A stretch of DNA of 64,000 nucleotides, from positions 118,475 to 182,474 of the forward strand of contig NZ_AUIE01000013.1 in NCBI RefSeq assembly GCF_000423545.1. Direction: 5' to 3'. Below, piece by piece: positions 1 through 9,032 of the stretch (its first letter is position 1; each line of letters starts with the position of its first letter). The position numbers were made by a program, and so were the translations under genes. Under the pieces are notes generated by a model that was not told the origin of the DNA, did no database searches, and was given only the letters and a program-made list of their open reading frames with translations. This stretch comes from Metapseudomonas resinovorans DSM 21078 (GTDB lineage Bacteria > Pseudomonadota > Gammaproteobacteria > Pseudomonadales > Pseudomonadaceae).

Positions 1-1
1 C

Positions 2-247
2 AACCCGGCCTGGAAACTCGGCGAGAAGAACAACGACCCGGTCGCCCAGTACCTGGAAGACATCTACACCATCACCGCCAACCTGGCGGGTCTGCCAGGG
101 CTTTCCATGCCCGCCGGCTTCATCGATGGCTTGCCGGTCGGTGTACAGCTACTGGCGCCCTACTTCCAGGAAAGCCGTCTGCTCAACGTCGCCCACCAGT
201 ACCAGCAGGCGACCGATTGGCACACTCGTGCCCCGGCCGGATTCTGA
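2..247 (+). CDS. gatA: GatA C-terminus (partial): Asp/Glu-tRNA amidotransferase subunit A
   Basis: The gene enters from the left edge and only its last 81 codons are present. The reading frame ends with TGA twelve bases before gatB. The visible segment carries the amidase-family C-terminal pattern of alternating Gly/Leu/Pro ([15 protein letters not shown], then [13 protein letters not shown]), which in this family follows the catalytic Ser-cisSer-Lys region lying outside the window. GatA is the amidase subunit that releases ammonia from glutamine for the GatCAB complex, which corrects Glu-tRNA(Gln) and/or Asp-tRNA(Asn). The tight spacing to gatB supports a gatCAB operon; gatC is not in the window. 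Confidence 0.93.
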   Translation, partial: NPAWKLGEKNNDPVAQYLEDIYTITANLAGLPGLSMPAGFIDGLPVGVQLLAPYFQESRLLNVAHQYQQATDWHTRAPAGF

Positions 248-258
248 GGAACACGTAC

Positions 259-1704
259 ATGCAATGGGAAACAGTGATCGGGCTGGAAATCCACGCACAG
301 CTCAGCACCCAATCGAAGATTTTCTCCGGCAGCGCCACCACCTTCGGTGCCGAGCCCAACACCCAGGCCAGCCTGGTTGACCTCGGCATGCCCGGCACCC
401 TGCCGGTGCTGAACGAAGAAGCCGTGCGCATGGCCTGCAAGTTCGGCCTTGCCATCGACGCCGAAATCGCCGAGAAGAACGTCTTCGCGCGCAAGAACTA
501 CTTCTATCCGGACCTGCCCAAGGGCTACCAGACCAGCCAGATGGATCTGCCGATCGTCGGCAAGGGCTTCCTCGACATCACCCTGGAAGACGGCACCATC
601 AAGCGCGTCGGCATCACCCGCGCGCACCTGGAAGAAGACGCCGGCAAGAGCCTGCACGAAGACTTCCACGGCATGAGCGGCATCGACCTGAACCGTGCCG
701 GCACCCCGCTGCTGGAAATCGTTTCCGAACCGGACATCCGCAGCGCCAAGGAAGCGGTCGCCTACGTCAAGGCCATCCATGCCCTGGTGCGCTACCTGGG
801 TATCTGCGACGGCAACATGGCCGAAGGCTCGCTGCGCTGCGACTGCAACGTCTCGGTCCGCCCGAAAGGCCAGGCCGAGTTCGGCACCCGTGCCGAGATC
901 AAGAACGTCAACTCGTTCCGCTTCATCGAGAAGGCGATCAACCACGAAGTGCAGCGGCAGATCGAACTGATCGAGGACGGCGGCAAGGTGGTGCAGGAAA
1001 CCCGCCTGTACGACCCGAACAAGGACGAAACCCGCTCCATGCGCAGCAAGGAGGAAGCCAACGACTACCGTTACTTCCCCTGCCCCGACCTGTTGCCGGT
1101 GGTGATCGAGAAGAGCTTCCTCGACGAAGTGCGCGCTCAACTGCCGGAACTGCCCAACCAGAAGCGCGAACGCTTCCAGAGCGAGTTCGGCCTGTCCGCC
1201 TATGACGCCAGCGTGCTGTCCGCCAGCCGTGAAATGGCCGACTACTTCGAAGTCGTGCAGAAGGTTTGTGGTGACGCCAAGCTGGCCGCCAACTGGGTGA
1301 TGGGCGAACTCTCCAGCCTGCTCAACAAGGATGGCCTGGAAATCGAGCAGTCACCGGTTTCCGCCGATCAACTGGGTGGCATGATCCTGCGCATCAAGGA
1401 CAACACCATTTCCGGCAAGATCGCCAAGATGGTCTTCGAAGCCATGGCCGCCGGCGAAGGTTCCGCCGACGAGATCATCGAGAAGAAAGGCCTGAAGCAG
1501 GTCACCGACACCGGCGCCATCGAGTCCATGCTCGACGAAGTGCTGGCTGCCAACACCGCCCAGGTCGAACAGTACCGCGCCAGCGATGAAGCCAAGCGCG
1601 CCAAGATGTTCGGTTTCTTCGTCGGCCAGGCGATGAAAGCTTCCAAGGGCAAGGCCAACCCCGGCCAAGTGAACGAATTGCTCAAGAAGAAGCTCGAAGG
1701 CTGA
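259..1704 (+). CDS. gatB: Asp-tRNA(Asn)/Glu-tRNA(Gln) amidotransferase subunit B
   Basis: This is a 481-residue protein that starts [15 protein letters not shown], the standard GatB N-terminus. An in-frame ATG at 217 lies inside the end of gatA and was not chosen, because GAGGA at 246-250 sits properly before the ATG at 259. GatB activates the mischarged aminoacyl-tRNA with ATP and transfers ammonia delivered by GatA. Visible hallmarks are the cradle-domain motifs ([40 protein letters not shown]) and the C-terminal helical tRNA-binding YqeY-like domain, which ends [19 protein letters not shown]. Length is normal for the family. Cytoplasmic, probably co-transcribed with gatA. Confidence 0.97.
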   Translation: MQWETVIGLEIHAQLSTQSKIFSGSATTFGAEPNTQASLVDLGMPGTLPVLNEEAVRMACKFGLAIDAEIAEKNVFARKNYFYPDLPKGYQTSQMDLPIVGKGFLDITLEDGTIKRVGITRAHLEEDAGKSLHEDFHGMSGIDLNRAGTPLLEIVSEPDIRSAKEAVAYVKAIHALVRYLGICDGNMAEGSLRCDCNVSVRPKGQAEFGTRAEIKNVNSFRFIEKAINHEVQRQIELIEDGGKVVQETRLYDPNKDETRSMRSKEEANDYRYFPCPDLLPVVIEKSFLDEVRAQLPELPNQKRERFQSEFGLSAYDASVLSASREMADYFEVVQKVCGDAKLAANWVMGELSSLLNKDGLEIEQSPVSADQLGGMILRIKDNTISGKIAKMVFEAMAAGEGSADEIIEKKGLKQVTDTGAIESMLDEVLAANTAQVEQYRASDEAKRAKMFGFFVGQAMKASKGKANPGQVNELLKKKLEG

Positions 1705-1715
1705 CACCATTAAGG

Positions 1716-1743
1716 ACGCCGGGCTTGCCCGGCGTTTTCTTGT
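1716..1743 (+). terminator. Rho-independent terminator after gatB
   Basis: A GC-rich stem (ACGCCGGGC / GCCCGGCGT) with a two-base loop is followed by TTTTCTTGT. It starts 12 bases after the gatB stop and ends just before the Shine-Dalgarno of the next gene. Confidence 0.85.
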
Positions 1744-1757
1744 CCGAGGTATTCGGC

Positions 1758-2144
1758 ATGTTTCGATCCCTGTTCTGGCTCCCGGCGCTTGCTCTCCTGC
1801 TGGCCGGCTGCAGCACGAGCCCTTTCGGAGGCGGTAGCGAGTCTGGCCACGACTACCGCGCCGAAGGCAAGGCGTCCTATTACGGCGCCAGGCACCATGG
1901 CAAGCGCACCGCCAGTGGCGAACGCTTCGACCAGCACGCCCTGACCGCCGCACACCGCACCTTGCCCTTCGGTACCCGGGTGAAGGTCACCAACCTCAAC
2001 AACGACCGCTCGGTGGTGGTGCGCATCAATGATCGCGGCCCCCATGTTCGTGGCCGCATCGTCGACCTCTCCCGCGAAGCGGCCGAACGCCTGGGGATGC
2101 TGCGCGCCGGCGTGGTTCCGGTGCGCGTGGAATCCCTCGACTGA
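1758..2144 (+). CDS. RlpA-like septal ring lipoprotein (double-psi beta-barrel)
   Basis: 128 residues from the ATG at 1758, preceded by GAGGT; an upstream in-frame ATG at 1725 lies in the terminator and was rejected. The N-terminus [19 protein letters not shown] is a lipoprotein signal with the lipobox LAGC, so the mature protein should be an acylated outer- or inner-membrane lipoprotein. The mature part is a double-psi beta-barrel of the RlpA type ([22 protein letters not shown], then [27 protein letters not shown], with the usual catalytic-type Asp/His). RlpA proteins cleave denuded glycan strands at the septum. This one lacks the C-terminal SPOR domain of full RlpA, so it is a short paralogue and not rlpA itself. 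Confidence 0.85.
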   Translation: MFRSLFWLPALALLLAGCSTSPFGGGSESGHDYRAEGKASYYGARHHGKRTASGERFDQHALTAAHRTLPFGTRVKVTNLNNDRSVVVRINDRGPHVRGRIVDLSREAAERLGMLRAGVVPVRVESLD

Positions 2145-2157
2145 CTGGAGAATCGCA

Positions 2158-2535
2158 ATGAATGAAGAACGCAAATCCGGCCTGCAGGTACGCCGGGAAG
2201 TCATGGGCGACGCTTTCGTCGACCGTGCCCTGGGCAATGCCACCGAATTCACCCAGCCGCTGCAGGACTTCGTCAACGAACACGCCTGGGGCGGCGTGTG
2301 GAACCGCGAGGGCCTGCCGCGCAAGACCCGCAGCCTGATCACCCTCGCCGCCCTCACCGCGCTGAAATGCCCGCAAGAGCTGAAAGGCCATGTACGCGGT
2401 GCGCTCAACAACGGATGCACAGTCGAGGAAATCCGCGAAGCGCTGCTGCACTGCGCGGTCTACGCCGGCGTTCCTGCCGCCATCGATGCCTTCCGCGCCG
2501 CCCAGGAAGTCATCGACGACTACCAGAAGGCCTGA
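2158..2535 (+). CDS. Carboxymuconolactone decarboxylase family protein
   Basis: 125 residues starting MNEERKSGLQVRREVMG, with CTGGAG upstream. It is an all-helical AhpD/CMD-fold protein; the pattern TRSLITLAALTALKCPQELKGHVRGALNNGCTVEEI followed by EALLHCAVYAGVPAAIDAF is characteristic of 4-carboxymuconolactone decarboxylases such as PcaC. There are Cys residues at the K-C-P and L-L-H-C-A positions, but they are not arranged as the AhpD CxxC thiol pair. No other protocatechuate-pathway gene is nearby, so the substrate is unknown and I give no pca symbol. The gene lies 13 bases after the RlpA-like gene and may share its transcript. Confidence 0.82.
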   Translation: MNEERKSGLQVRREVMGDAFVDRALGNATEFTQPLQDFVNEHAWGGVWNREGLPRKTRSLITLAALTALKCPQELKGHVRGALNNGCTVEEIREALLHCAVYAGVPAAIDAFRAAQEVIDDYQKA

Positions 2536-2543
2536 CATTTTTC

Positions 2544-2625
2544 GTAGGGTGGGCTTCAGCCCACGTTGCCTTCCCGCCGCCTAAGTCGACCCTCGATAAA
2601 CAGCGTGGGCTGAAGCCCACCCTAC
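2544..2625. repeat. REPIN-like inverted repeat between convergent genes
   Basis: GTAGGGTGGGCTTCAGCCCAC is followed about 40 bases later by GTGGGCTGAAGCCCACCCTAC. The two arms are each palindromic and are mirror images of each other. The same unit recurs at 29769-29824. It lies between the converging CMD-family and AEC transporter genes and may also stop transcription. Confidence 0.8.
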
Positions 2626-2642
2626 CGCTTCCCGCGCCGGAC

Positions 2643-3584
2643 TCAGATCCAGCCCGCCCACTGCAACAGGAACAAGCCGATATTGGTGGTCACCACCGCC
2701 GCCAGGGTGGTCATCACAATGATCGCCGCTGCTAGCTCATGGTTGGCGTTCACCGCGCGGGCCATCACGAAACTCGCCGCAGCGGTGGGGCTGGCGAAGT
2801 AGAGGAAGAGGATTGCCAGGTCGGCATCGCGGAACCCGCACAGCCAGGCGCCGAAGGTTGCCAGGATAGGCAGCCAGACCATTTTCATCAGGCTGGCGCT
2901 GATGGCGATCTTGCCGCTGGAGCGCAAGGACGCCAGCGACAGGGTCCCACCGATGCAGATCAACGCCAGGGGCAAGGTCATCTGTGCGAAATACTCGCCC
3001 GAGGTGATCAGCCAGGCCGGCAACGGCAATTGCCAGTACGCCACCGGAAGCGCGGCCAGTACACCGATGATCAGCGGGTTGCTGATGATGCTCCTGGCAA
3101 GACTCACGGGGTCGCTCTTGGCATCCGGGCTGTAGATCGCCAGGACGATGGACGACAGCGTGTTGTAGCTGAGGATCACCACCCCGCCGAGGATACTGCC
3201 CACCGATAGGCCGTAGTCGCCGTACATGCTGGTGGCCAGGGCCAGGCCAACGATGCCGTTGTTGCCGCGAAAGGCGCCCTGGGTATAGATGCCGCGATCC
3301 GCCGCCGGACAGCGCAGGATGGCCCAGCCCCAGCCAATCAGGAAGCACACCAGGGTCGCCGCGACGAAATAGCCAATCAGCTCCGGCCGTAGCGCCGTGC
3401 GCAGGTCCGCCTGGACGATCCCGAGGAACAGCAGGGTCGGCATGGTGCCCTTGAACACCAGCGATGACGCGGTATTGATGAAGGCGCTATCGATCCAGCC
3501 GAGGCGCTTGAGGCCCACGCCCAGGAACAGCATGGAGAACACCGGCGCGGTGATGCTGAGGGTCTGCTGGACGACGGCGAGCAT
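2643..3584 (-). CDS. AEC family (auxin efflux carrier-type) transporter
   Basis: A 313-residue protein that is hydrophobic throughout, with about ten predicted membrane helices in two halves of five. It starts MLAVVQQTLSITAPVFSMLFLGVGL. The family's glycine-rich signature is visible in RGNNGIVGLALATSMYG, and the second half contains GGTLSLASLRSSGKIAISASL. Members of this family (for example MdcF- and YwkB-like proteins) are secondary carriers for malonate or other organic anions; the substrate here cannot be told. It is transcribed alone on the minus strand. Confidence 0.85.
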   Translation of the reverse strand: MLAVVQQTLSITAPVFSMLFLGVGLKRLGWIDSAFINTASSLVFKGTMPTLLFLGIVQADLRTALRPELIGYFVAATLVCFLIGWGWAILRCPAADRGIYTQGAFRGNNGIVGLALATSMYGDYGLSVGSILGGVVILSYNTLSSIVLAIYSPDAKSDPVSLARSIISNPLIIGVLAALPVAYWQLPLPAWLITSGEYFAQMTLPLALICIGGTLSLASLRSSGKIAISASLMKMVWLPILATFGAWLCGFRDADLAILFLYFASPTAAASFVMARAVNANHELAAAIIVMTTLAAVVTTNIGLFLLQWAGWI

Positions 3585-3683
3585 GGGTGAACCTTGGCGG
3601 CGGGAATAGATAGGCGGCTAAGGATACCAATTACGGCGGGGAAATGGCTTTCGCGGGGCTTGCAGAATCAGGGGCGGAACATC

Positions 3684-3715
3684 TTTGTAGGGGCGAATGA
3701 ATTCGCCCCTACAAA
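3684..3715. repeat. Near-perfect palindrome downstream of roxR
   Basis: TTTGTAGGGGCGAAT and ATTCGCCCCTACAAA form a long inverted repeat with almost no loop. It lies just beyond the roxR stop and may act as a terminator. Related single arms (GTAGGGGCGAATTCATT) occur at about 27212 and 38022. Confidence 0.7.
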
Positions 3716-3737
3716 CAAGGAGCAGACCGGGACGGGA

Positions 3738-4298
3738 TCAGCGCCTTACCGGCCGCTTCTGCAGTTTGCGCTGCAAGGTCCGGCGGTGCATGCCGAGGGC
3801 ACGGGCGGTGGCGGAGATATTGCCGTCGTGCTCGGCCAGCACGCGCTGGATGTGTTCCCACTGCAGGCGATCCACCGACATCGGGTTTTCCGGCACCAGG
3901 CTGTCCAGGTCGGCGTGCTCGGAAAGCAGCGCGGTCAGTACATCGTCGGCGTCGGCCGGCTTGCACAGGTAATTGGTGGCGCCGCGTTTGATCGCCTCCA
4001 CCGCGGTGGCGATGCTCGAATAGCCGGTCAGGATCACAACGCGCATCTCGGCATCCAGTTCCAGCAGCTTGGGCAATAGCACCAGGCCGGAATCACCGTC
4101 CATCTTCAGGTCCAGCACGGCGTAGTCGGGCAGGTCTTCCTTGGCCAACTGCAGCCCTTCTTCGGCGGAACCGGCCACCGTCACTCGCAGACCGCGACGC
4201 GTCATGGCCCGCGCCATTACGCGAGTGAAGGTGGCGTCATCGTCCACCAGCAGCAGGTGGGGTTGCTCTTCGCCTTCGATCAGGGGTTCGTCAGTCAT
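3738..4298 (-). CDS. roxR: RegA/PrrA/RoxR-type response regulator
   Basis: 186 residues. The receiver domain has the acidic pair D19/D20, phosphoacceptor D63 (VLDLKMDGDSG), the switch Thr in VVILTGYSS and the conserved Lys in NYLCKPAD. It is joined by a short linker to a Fis-type helix-turn-helix whose sequence (GNISATARALGMHRRTLQRK) is nearly invariant in the RegA/ActR/PrrA/RoxR group. This group controls respiratory and redox-linked genes in response to the membrane quinone state. The gene follows its kinase with a 24-base gap on the same strand, as in Pseudomonas roxSR. Confidence 0.93.
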   Translation of the reverse strand: MTDEPLIEGEEQPHLLLVDDDATFTRVMARAMTRRGLRVTVAGSAEEGLQLAKEDLPDYAVLDLKMDGDSGLVLLPKLLELDAEMRVVILTGYSSIATAVEAIKRGATNYLCKPADADDVLTALLSEHADLDSLVPENPMSVDRLQWEHIQRVLAEHDGNISATARALGMHRRTLQRKLQKRPVRR

Positions 4299-4322
4299 CT
4301 CGCTTCCTCTTCGTCAAGGCAC

Positions 4323-5579
4323 TCAGGCGACGCCATAGGTGCGCGGCAGGCGCAGCTCGGTCAGGGTGCCGCCTTCTTCATGGTTATAAAGTTTAACCGT
4401 ACCGCCGGCGCGGGTAACGCTGGCCTGGCTCAGGAACAGGCCGAGGCCGAAACCCTTGCCCTTGGTGGTGAAGAACGGCCGGCCAAGCTGCTCCGCGATG
4501 GCCAGGGGTACACCGGCACCGTGGTCGCGGATGGTCAGGACCATCCATTGGTGATCCCAGTTGACGCGGATGTCGAGCTTTTCCGGACAGGCATCGGCCG
4601 CGTTGTTGAGCAGGTTCAACAGCGCCTGGGTGAGGTCGGCCGGGGGTTTCAGCCTCGGCGCCACACCAAGCCCCATGCACTGGTAGCGGTAGGTGGCTTC
4701 CGGGCGCATCAGGTGCCAACGGTTGAGCGTGACTTCCAGCCACTCGATAACCGATTGCTCCACCACCGCCTGGCGACGATCCGCCTCTGCGGCGCGCACC
4801 AGTTGCTGCAGCGTGTCCTTGCAGAGCATGACCTGTTCCTGCAGCAGGGCCAGGTCGTCCTGCAGGCCTGGCTTGTCGCCATATTCCTGGCGCAGTTCCT
4901 TGAGCAGCACGCTCATGGTCGCCAACGGTGTACCCAGCTCATGGGCGGCACCGGCAGCCTGAGTGGCCACCGCCAGCAGTTGCTGGTCGCGCATGCTTTC
5001 CTCGCGACGCACCGCCTGCAACTGGTCCTGGCGCCTCAGCTCTTCAGCCATGCGTGCGACGAAGAAGGTGATCAGCGCGGCCGCCAGGGCAAAGCTCAGC
5101 CACATGCCGTAGATCAGCAGCGACTCACGCTGGCCGGTGGGCATTTCCAGCGGATGGAACAGCACCAGCAGCAGGGTATAAGCCGCCAGCGCAAGGCCCG
5201 CGAGCGTGAGGGTGTAGAGCCAGGGCAGGGTTGCCGCGGCGATGGTCAGCGGGACCAGGTAATAAGAGACGAAGGGGTTGGTCGAGCCCCCGGAGAAATA
5301 CAGCAGCACGCTGTGGATAACCAGGTCGAGGCCAAGCTGGACGGCATATTCCAGCTCGGTCACCGGCCAGGGCCCGCGCAAGCGCAGCGCCGTGCCGACG
5401 CAGAGCACCAGCGAGACGCCGAGGGTCAGGCTCAGGGCCAGCCAGGGCAATTGCAGCAGTTGAGCCTTGTAGGCAAGGCCGACCGAGCCGGCCTGGGCGG
5501 CCAGGACAAGGATGCGGATCAGGGTCAGCCGCAGCAGGTTCTGGCGGCTGGCAGACAGTAGCTGTACGGGTTCGAGCAT
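4323..5579 (-). CDS. roxS: RegB/PrrB/RoxS-type redox sensor histidine kinase
   Basis: 418 residues from the ATG at 5579, with a good Shine-Dalgarno (AGGGAG). The frame stays open to 5765, but that extension reads through a non-conserved upstream region. About six membrane helices carry the quinone-sensing motif GGSTNPF at residues 97-103. The kinase part has the H-box AAGAAHELGTPLATM with phospho-His213, the redox Cys at C253 (EQVMLC, equivalent in context to RegB Cys265), and N, G1 and G2 boxes (LLNLLNNAADA, IRDHGAGVP, GKGFGLGLFL). Both redox-sensing features of RegB are therefore present. Confidence 0.93.
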   Translation of the reverse strand: MLEPVQLLSASRQNLLRLTLIRILVLAAQAGSVGLAYKAQLLQLPWLALSLTLGVSLVLCVGTALRLRGPWPVTELEYAVQLGLDLVIHSVLLYFSGGSTNPFVSYYLVPLTIAAATLPWLYTLTLAGLALAAYTLLLVLFHPLEMPTGQRESLLIYGMWLSFALAAALITFFVARMAEELRRQDQLQAVRREESMRDQQLLAVATQAAGAAHELGTPLATMSVLLKELRQEYGDKPGLQDDLALLQEQVMLCKDTLQQLVRAAEADRRQAVVEQSVIEWLEVTLNRWHLMRPEATYRYQCMGLGVAPRLKPPADLTQALLNLLNNAADACPEKLDIRVNWDHQWMVLTIRDHGAGVPLAIAEQLGRPFFTTKGKGFGLGLFLSQASVTRAGGTVKLYNHEEGGTLTELRLPRTYGVA

Positions 5580-5861
5580 GGGTACTCCCTGGAATCGCCG
5601 GAGTATAACCAAGGCGGACCGGGGATCGCCTCTGCGGCAACTCGCCGCAGCGGCCCCTTCTAGCTCGCTGGGCAGGCCTGCGGTCTGCTTGGTGAATGAA
5701 TTCGCCCCCACAAGGTCATCAAAAAGCCAGCATTGGCTGGAACATCTGTTCCAACTGTTGGTCAATTTGCGTCGTCGTTAACCCGAATGGCCGGTTACCC
5801 TCGTCCCATACGGAGAAATACCGCGCAACCCGCGCGGAAACCTGTCCCACAAGGAGTCGTC

Positions 5862-6578
5862 ATGCCCAAGTTCACTCGCCTCGCCGCCGCCCTCGCCCTT
5901 TGCGCCGCCAGCCTCGGCAGCCTCTCGGCCCAGGCCGGCGACGATGTCCACTACAACCAGGTGGCCGTGCGCGCCGAGGTCAGCCAGGAAGTGGCCCACG
6001 ACCTGATGCACGTCACCCTCTACAGCGAATCGCAGAATACCGACCCGGCCAAGCTGGCGGACGAAATCACCCGCACGCTCAACGCCGCAGTGGAAAAGGC
6101 CCGCAAGACCAAGGGTGTCACTGTCAGCCTGGGCAGCCGCAACAGCTACCCGGTGTATGACGAGAAAGGCCAGAAGATCACCGCCTGGCGCGAGCGCGCC
6201 GAAGTGCGCCTGGAAAGCGCCGACTTCGCTACGCTCTCCCAACTCAGCGCCGATCTGCTGGGTCAGCTGAAAATGGCCGGGATGAACTTCAGCATCGCAG
6301 ACAAAACCCGCAAGACTCATGAAGACGATCTGATCAAGCAGGCTGTCGATGCCTTCAAGGCCCGCGCCCAGCTGGCTACCAGTGCCCTGGGCGGCAAGGG
6401 CTACAAGCTGGTCAACCTGAGCCTGAACAGCGCCGGTTTCCAGCCGCCGCAGCCGATCATGATGCGTGCCATGGCCGCCAAGGGTTACGCCGACGGCGCT
6501 GCCGTTCCCGAGATCGAGGCCGGCACCAGCCGCGTCAGCGTCAGCGCCGATGGCACCATCGAAGTGCAGATGCCCTGA
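5862..6578 (+). CDS. SIMPL (DUF541) domain periplasmic protein
   Basis: 238 residues from the ATG at 5862, which follows AAGGAG; the longer frame from 5733 has no signal peptide at its start. A clear Sec signal peptide (MPKFTRLAAALALCAASLGSLSAQA) is followed by a single SIMPL/DUF541 domain. This is typical of secreted or periplasmic oxidative-stress-associated proteins of the YggE type, although the biochemical role of the family is unknown. The gap of 282 bases from roxS (divergent) contains the promoters and a short GAATTCGCCCC repeat arm at about 5698. Confidence 0.85.
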   Translation: MPKFTRLAAALALCAASLGSLSAQAGDDVHYNQVAVRAEVSQEVAHDLMHVTLYSESQNTDPAKLADEITRTLNAAVEKARKTKGVTVSLGSRNSYPVYDEKGQKITAWRERAEVRLESADFATLSQLSADLLGQLKMAGMNFSIADKTRKTHEDDLIKQAVDAFKARAQLATSALGGKGYKLVNLSLNSAGFQPPQPIMMRAMAAKGYADGAAVPEIEAGTSRVSVSADGTIEVQMP

Positions 6579-6586
6579 TCCAAAAC

Positions 6587-6617
6587 AGGGCGCCGCGGCC
6601 TTTCGGGGCGGCGCCCT
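6587..6617 (+). terminator. GC hairpin after the SIMPL gene
   Basis: AGGGCGCCGC and GCGGCGCCCT pair around a short loop, nine bases after the stop codon. It is followed by CTCTCCCCT and not a T-run, so it is either a weak intrinsic terminator or an mRNA 3'-end stabiliser. Confidence 0.6.
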
Positions 6618-6791
6618 CTCCCCTCCTCAGGCTTGAATTTGCAAAATTGCGACAAGCCCTTACAGCTTTATCCCGCCGACTACACTCTTTCCGGTCCAGC
6701 TCTTGCGCCGGGCATATGCCCTGCATAGCTTCTCGCAAGGCCCCCACAAAGGGCCCCTCACGATGACAAACAGAATAAACATGAGGTCAAC

Positions 6792-8393
6792 ATGCGTAAA
6801 AACGCCGTCATCCAGGCACTTGTCGCCGCAGGGCTGATCGCCAGCGCGCCCTTCGCCAGCGCTGCAAGCAACCTGGTGTTCTGCTCCGAAGGCAGCCCCG
6901 CCGGTTTCGATCCGGGCCAATACACCACCGGCACCGATTTCGACGCCGCTGCAGAAACCGTCTTCAACCGCTTGAGCCAGTTCGAGCGTGGCGGCACTGC
7001 GGTGGTCCCGGGCCTGGCCGAGAAGTGGGATGTTTCTCCCGACGGCCTCAGCTACACCTTCCACCTGCGCAAGGGCGTGAAGTTCCACACCACCGAGTAC
7101 TTCAAGCCCACCCGCGATTTCAACGCCGATGACGTGCTCTTCACCTTCCAGCGCATGCTCGACAAGGAACATCCGTTCCGTAAGGCGTACCCCACCGAGT
7201 TCCCTTACTTCACCGACATGGGGATGGACGCCAACATCGCCAAGGTCGAGAAGATCGACGCCAACACCGTCAAGTTCACCCTCAACGGCGTGGACGCCGC
7301 GTTCATCCAGAACCTGGCGATGAGCTTCGCCTCCATCCAGTCCGCCGAGTACGCCGACCAGTTGCTGAAGTCCGGCAAGGCTGCCGACATCAACCAGAAG
7401 CCCATCGGCACTGGCCCCTTCGTCTTCAAGCGCTACCAGAAGGACGCCCAGATCCGCTTCACCGGCAACAAGGACTACTGGAAACCCGAGGACGTGAAGA
7501 TCGACAACCTGATCTTCGCCATCAACACCGACGCCTCGGTGCGCATGCAGAAGCTCAAGGCCGGCGAATGCCAGGTCACCCTATTCCCGCGTCCGGCCGA
7601 CCTGGATGCACTGAAGAAAGACAGCAACCTGGACATGCCGTCCCAGCCGGGCTTCAACCTCGGCTACATCGCCTACAACGTCACCCACAAGCCGTTCGAC
7701 AAGCTTGAAGTGCGCCAGGCGCTGGACATGGCGGTGAACAAGAAAGCCATCATCGACGCCGTCTACCAGGGCGCCGGCCAGCTCGCCGTCAACGGCATGC
7801 CGCCGACCCAGTGGTCCTACGACGAGACCATCAAGGACGCCGGCTACAACCCGGAGAAGGCCAAGGAACTGCTGAAGGCCGCCGGGGTTGCCGAAGGTAC
7901 CGAGATCACCCTCTGGGCCATGCCGGTCCAGCGTCCGTACAACCCGAACGCCAAGCTGATGGCCGAAATGCTCCAGTCCGACTGGGCCAAAGTGGGCATC
8001 AAGGCCAAGATCGTCACCTACGAGTGGGGCGAGTACATCAAGCGCGCCAAGGGTGGCGAGCATGACGCCATGCTGATTGGCTGGAGCGGCGACAACGGTG
8101 ACCCGGACAACTGGCTGGGCACCCTCTATGGCTGCGACGCCGTGGATGGCAACAACTTCTCCAAATGGTGCGACGCCAGCTACGACAAGCTGATCAAGCA
8201 AGCCAAGGCCACCCCAGACCAGGCCAAGCGCACCGAGATGTACAAGCAGGCCCAGCACATCCTGAAAGACAACGTGCCGATCACCCCGATCGCCCACTCC
8301 ACTGTCTACCAGCCGATGCGCAAGAACGTGCAGGACTTCCTGATCAGCCCGTTCGCGCTCAACTCCTTCTATGGCGTGAGCGTCGGCAAGTAA
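6792..8393 (+). CDS. dppA1: Dipeptide ABC transporter substrate-binding protein (DppA type)
   Basis: 533 residues with a Sec signal peptide ending near SAPFASA|ASNLVFCSEGSPAGFDPGQ. It is an SBP family 5 (DppA/OppA) protein. The family motifs are RKGVKFHTTEYFKPTRDFNADDV, VDAAFIQNLAMSFASIQSAEYADQLLKSG, and the peptide-site segment GMPPTQWSYDETIKDAGYNPEKAKELL, and it keeps the PVQRPYNPN segment that the paralogue at 21455 has lost. It delivers di- or tripeptides to DppBCDF, encoded about 15 kb downstream. P. aeruginosa has several DppA paralogues in this locus, and this one occupies the dppA1 position. It has its own intrinsic terminator. Confidence 0.9.
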   Translation: MRKNAVIQALVAAGLIASAPFASAASNLVFCSEGSPAGFDPGQYTTGTDFDAAAETVFNRLSQFERGGTAVVPGLAEKWDVSPDGLSYTFHLRKGVKFHTTEYFKPTRDFNADDVLFTFQRMLDKEHPFRKAYPTEFPYFTDMGMDANIAKVEKIDANTVKFTLNGVDAAFIQNLAMSFASIQSAEYADQLLKSGKAADINQKPIGTGPFVFKRYQKDAQIRFTGNKDYWKPEDVKIDNLIFAINTDASVRMQKLKAGECQVTLFPRPADLDALKKDSNLDMPSQPGFNLGYIAYNVTHKPFDKLEVRQALDMAVNKKAIIDAVYQGAGQLAVNGMPPTQWSYDETIKDAGYNPEKAKELLKAAGVAEGTEITLWAMPVQRPYNPNAKLMAEMLQSDWAKVGIKAKIVTYEWGEYIKRAKGGEHDAMLIGWSGDNGDPDNWLGTLYGCDAVDGNNFSKWCDASYDKLIKQAKATPDQAKRTEMYKQAQHILKDNVPITPIAHSTVYQPMRKNVQDFLISPFALNSFYGVSVGK

Positions 8394-8400
8394 GCCGGCA

Positions 8401-8428
8401 AACGGGGCCTTCGGGCCCCGTTTTCATT
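8401..8428 (+). terminator. Rho-independent terminator after dppA1
   Basis: The stem AACGGGGCC / GGCCCCGTT with loop TTCG is followed by TTTTCATTT, 7 bases past the stop codon. Confidence 0.88.
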
Positions 8429-8447
8429 TCTGCCCCAAGGAAGTCCG

Positions 8448-9032
8448 ATGCGTCGAAGCCTGCTGACCCTCGCTCTCTGCCTTCCCCTCTACACAGCCGC
8501 CAGTCAATCCCTAGTCGTCTGCACCGAAGCCAGCCCCGAAGGCTTCGACATTGTCCAGTACACCGCCGCCACCACGGCCGATGCCTCGGCCGAGACGGTC
8601 TTCGACCGCCTGGTGCAGTTCGCGCCCGGCAGCACCCGGCTGCAACCGGGATTGGCGGAAAGCTGGAGCATCAGCCCTGACGGCCTCGTCTACGAGTTCC
8701 AGCTACGCAAGGGCGTTACCTTCCACAGCACGTCCTGGTTCACTCCCAGCCGTGAACTCAACGCCGACGACGTGCTCTGGAGTTTCCAGCGCCAGCTCGA
8801 CCCGGCTCATCCCTGGCACACGCTGTCCCCGCGCGGCTTCCCCTATGCCGAATCCATGGCCTTCGCGCAGTTGATCGAGCGCATCGAGAAGCTCGACGAC
8901 CACCGCGTGCGTTTCACTCTGAAACACCCGGAGGCGCCCTTTCTCGCCGACCTGGCCTCCAAATACTTCGCCGAGTGCTCCGACCGCCTGCTCGCTAAAA
9001 GCACGTCTATGTCTATTCAAGCAACACATTGA
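8448..9032 (+). pseudogene. 3'-truncated dppA paralogue, cut by the accessory island
   Basis: The frame encodes 194 residues: a signal peptide (MRRSLLTLALCLPLYTAASQ) and only the first third of a DppA-type binding protein. From 8515 to 8957 it matches the intact gene at 17545-17987 with three mismatches in 443 bases. After the shared GACCTGGCC it departs into unrelated sequence and stops at 9032, antisense to the end of the tolC-like gene. The signal peptides of the two genes are unrelated, so they were distinct paralogues homogenised across this segment, or were recombined. A protein lacking the second lobe cannot form a binding cleft, so this is almost certainly non-functional. Confidence 0.88.
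8515..8957 (+). repeat. 443-bp direct repeat, copy 1
   Basis: Copy 2 lies at 17545-17987, exactly 9030 bases downstream. The copies differ at three positions (C/T at 8564, G/A near 8628, T/C near 8918). The pair flanks the microcin island and the IS5 and porin remnants, and recombination between the copies could delete everything between. Confidence 0.9.

Noticed and set aside
160..1140. Long minus-strand open frame antisense to gatB
   Set aside because: It is a shadow of the GC-rich gatB gene; the composition is repetitive Val/Ala/Gly/Asp and there is no recognisable motif. The many other long antisense frames (for example over dppA, dppD, the receptor and DUF1631 genes) were rejected for the same reason.
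3738..5579. roxRS as a novel two-component system
   Set aside because: The quinone motif, the redox Cys and the near-invariant HTH place it firmly in the known RegBA/PrrBA/RoxSR family.
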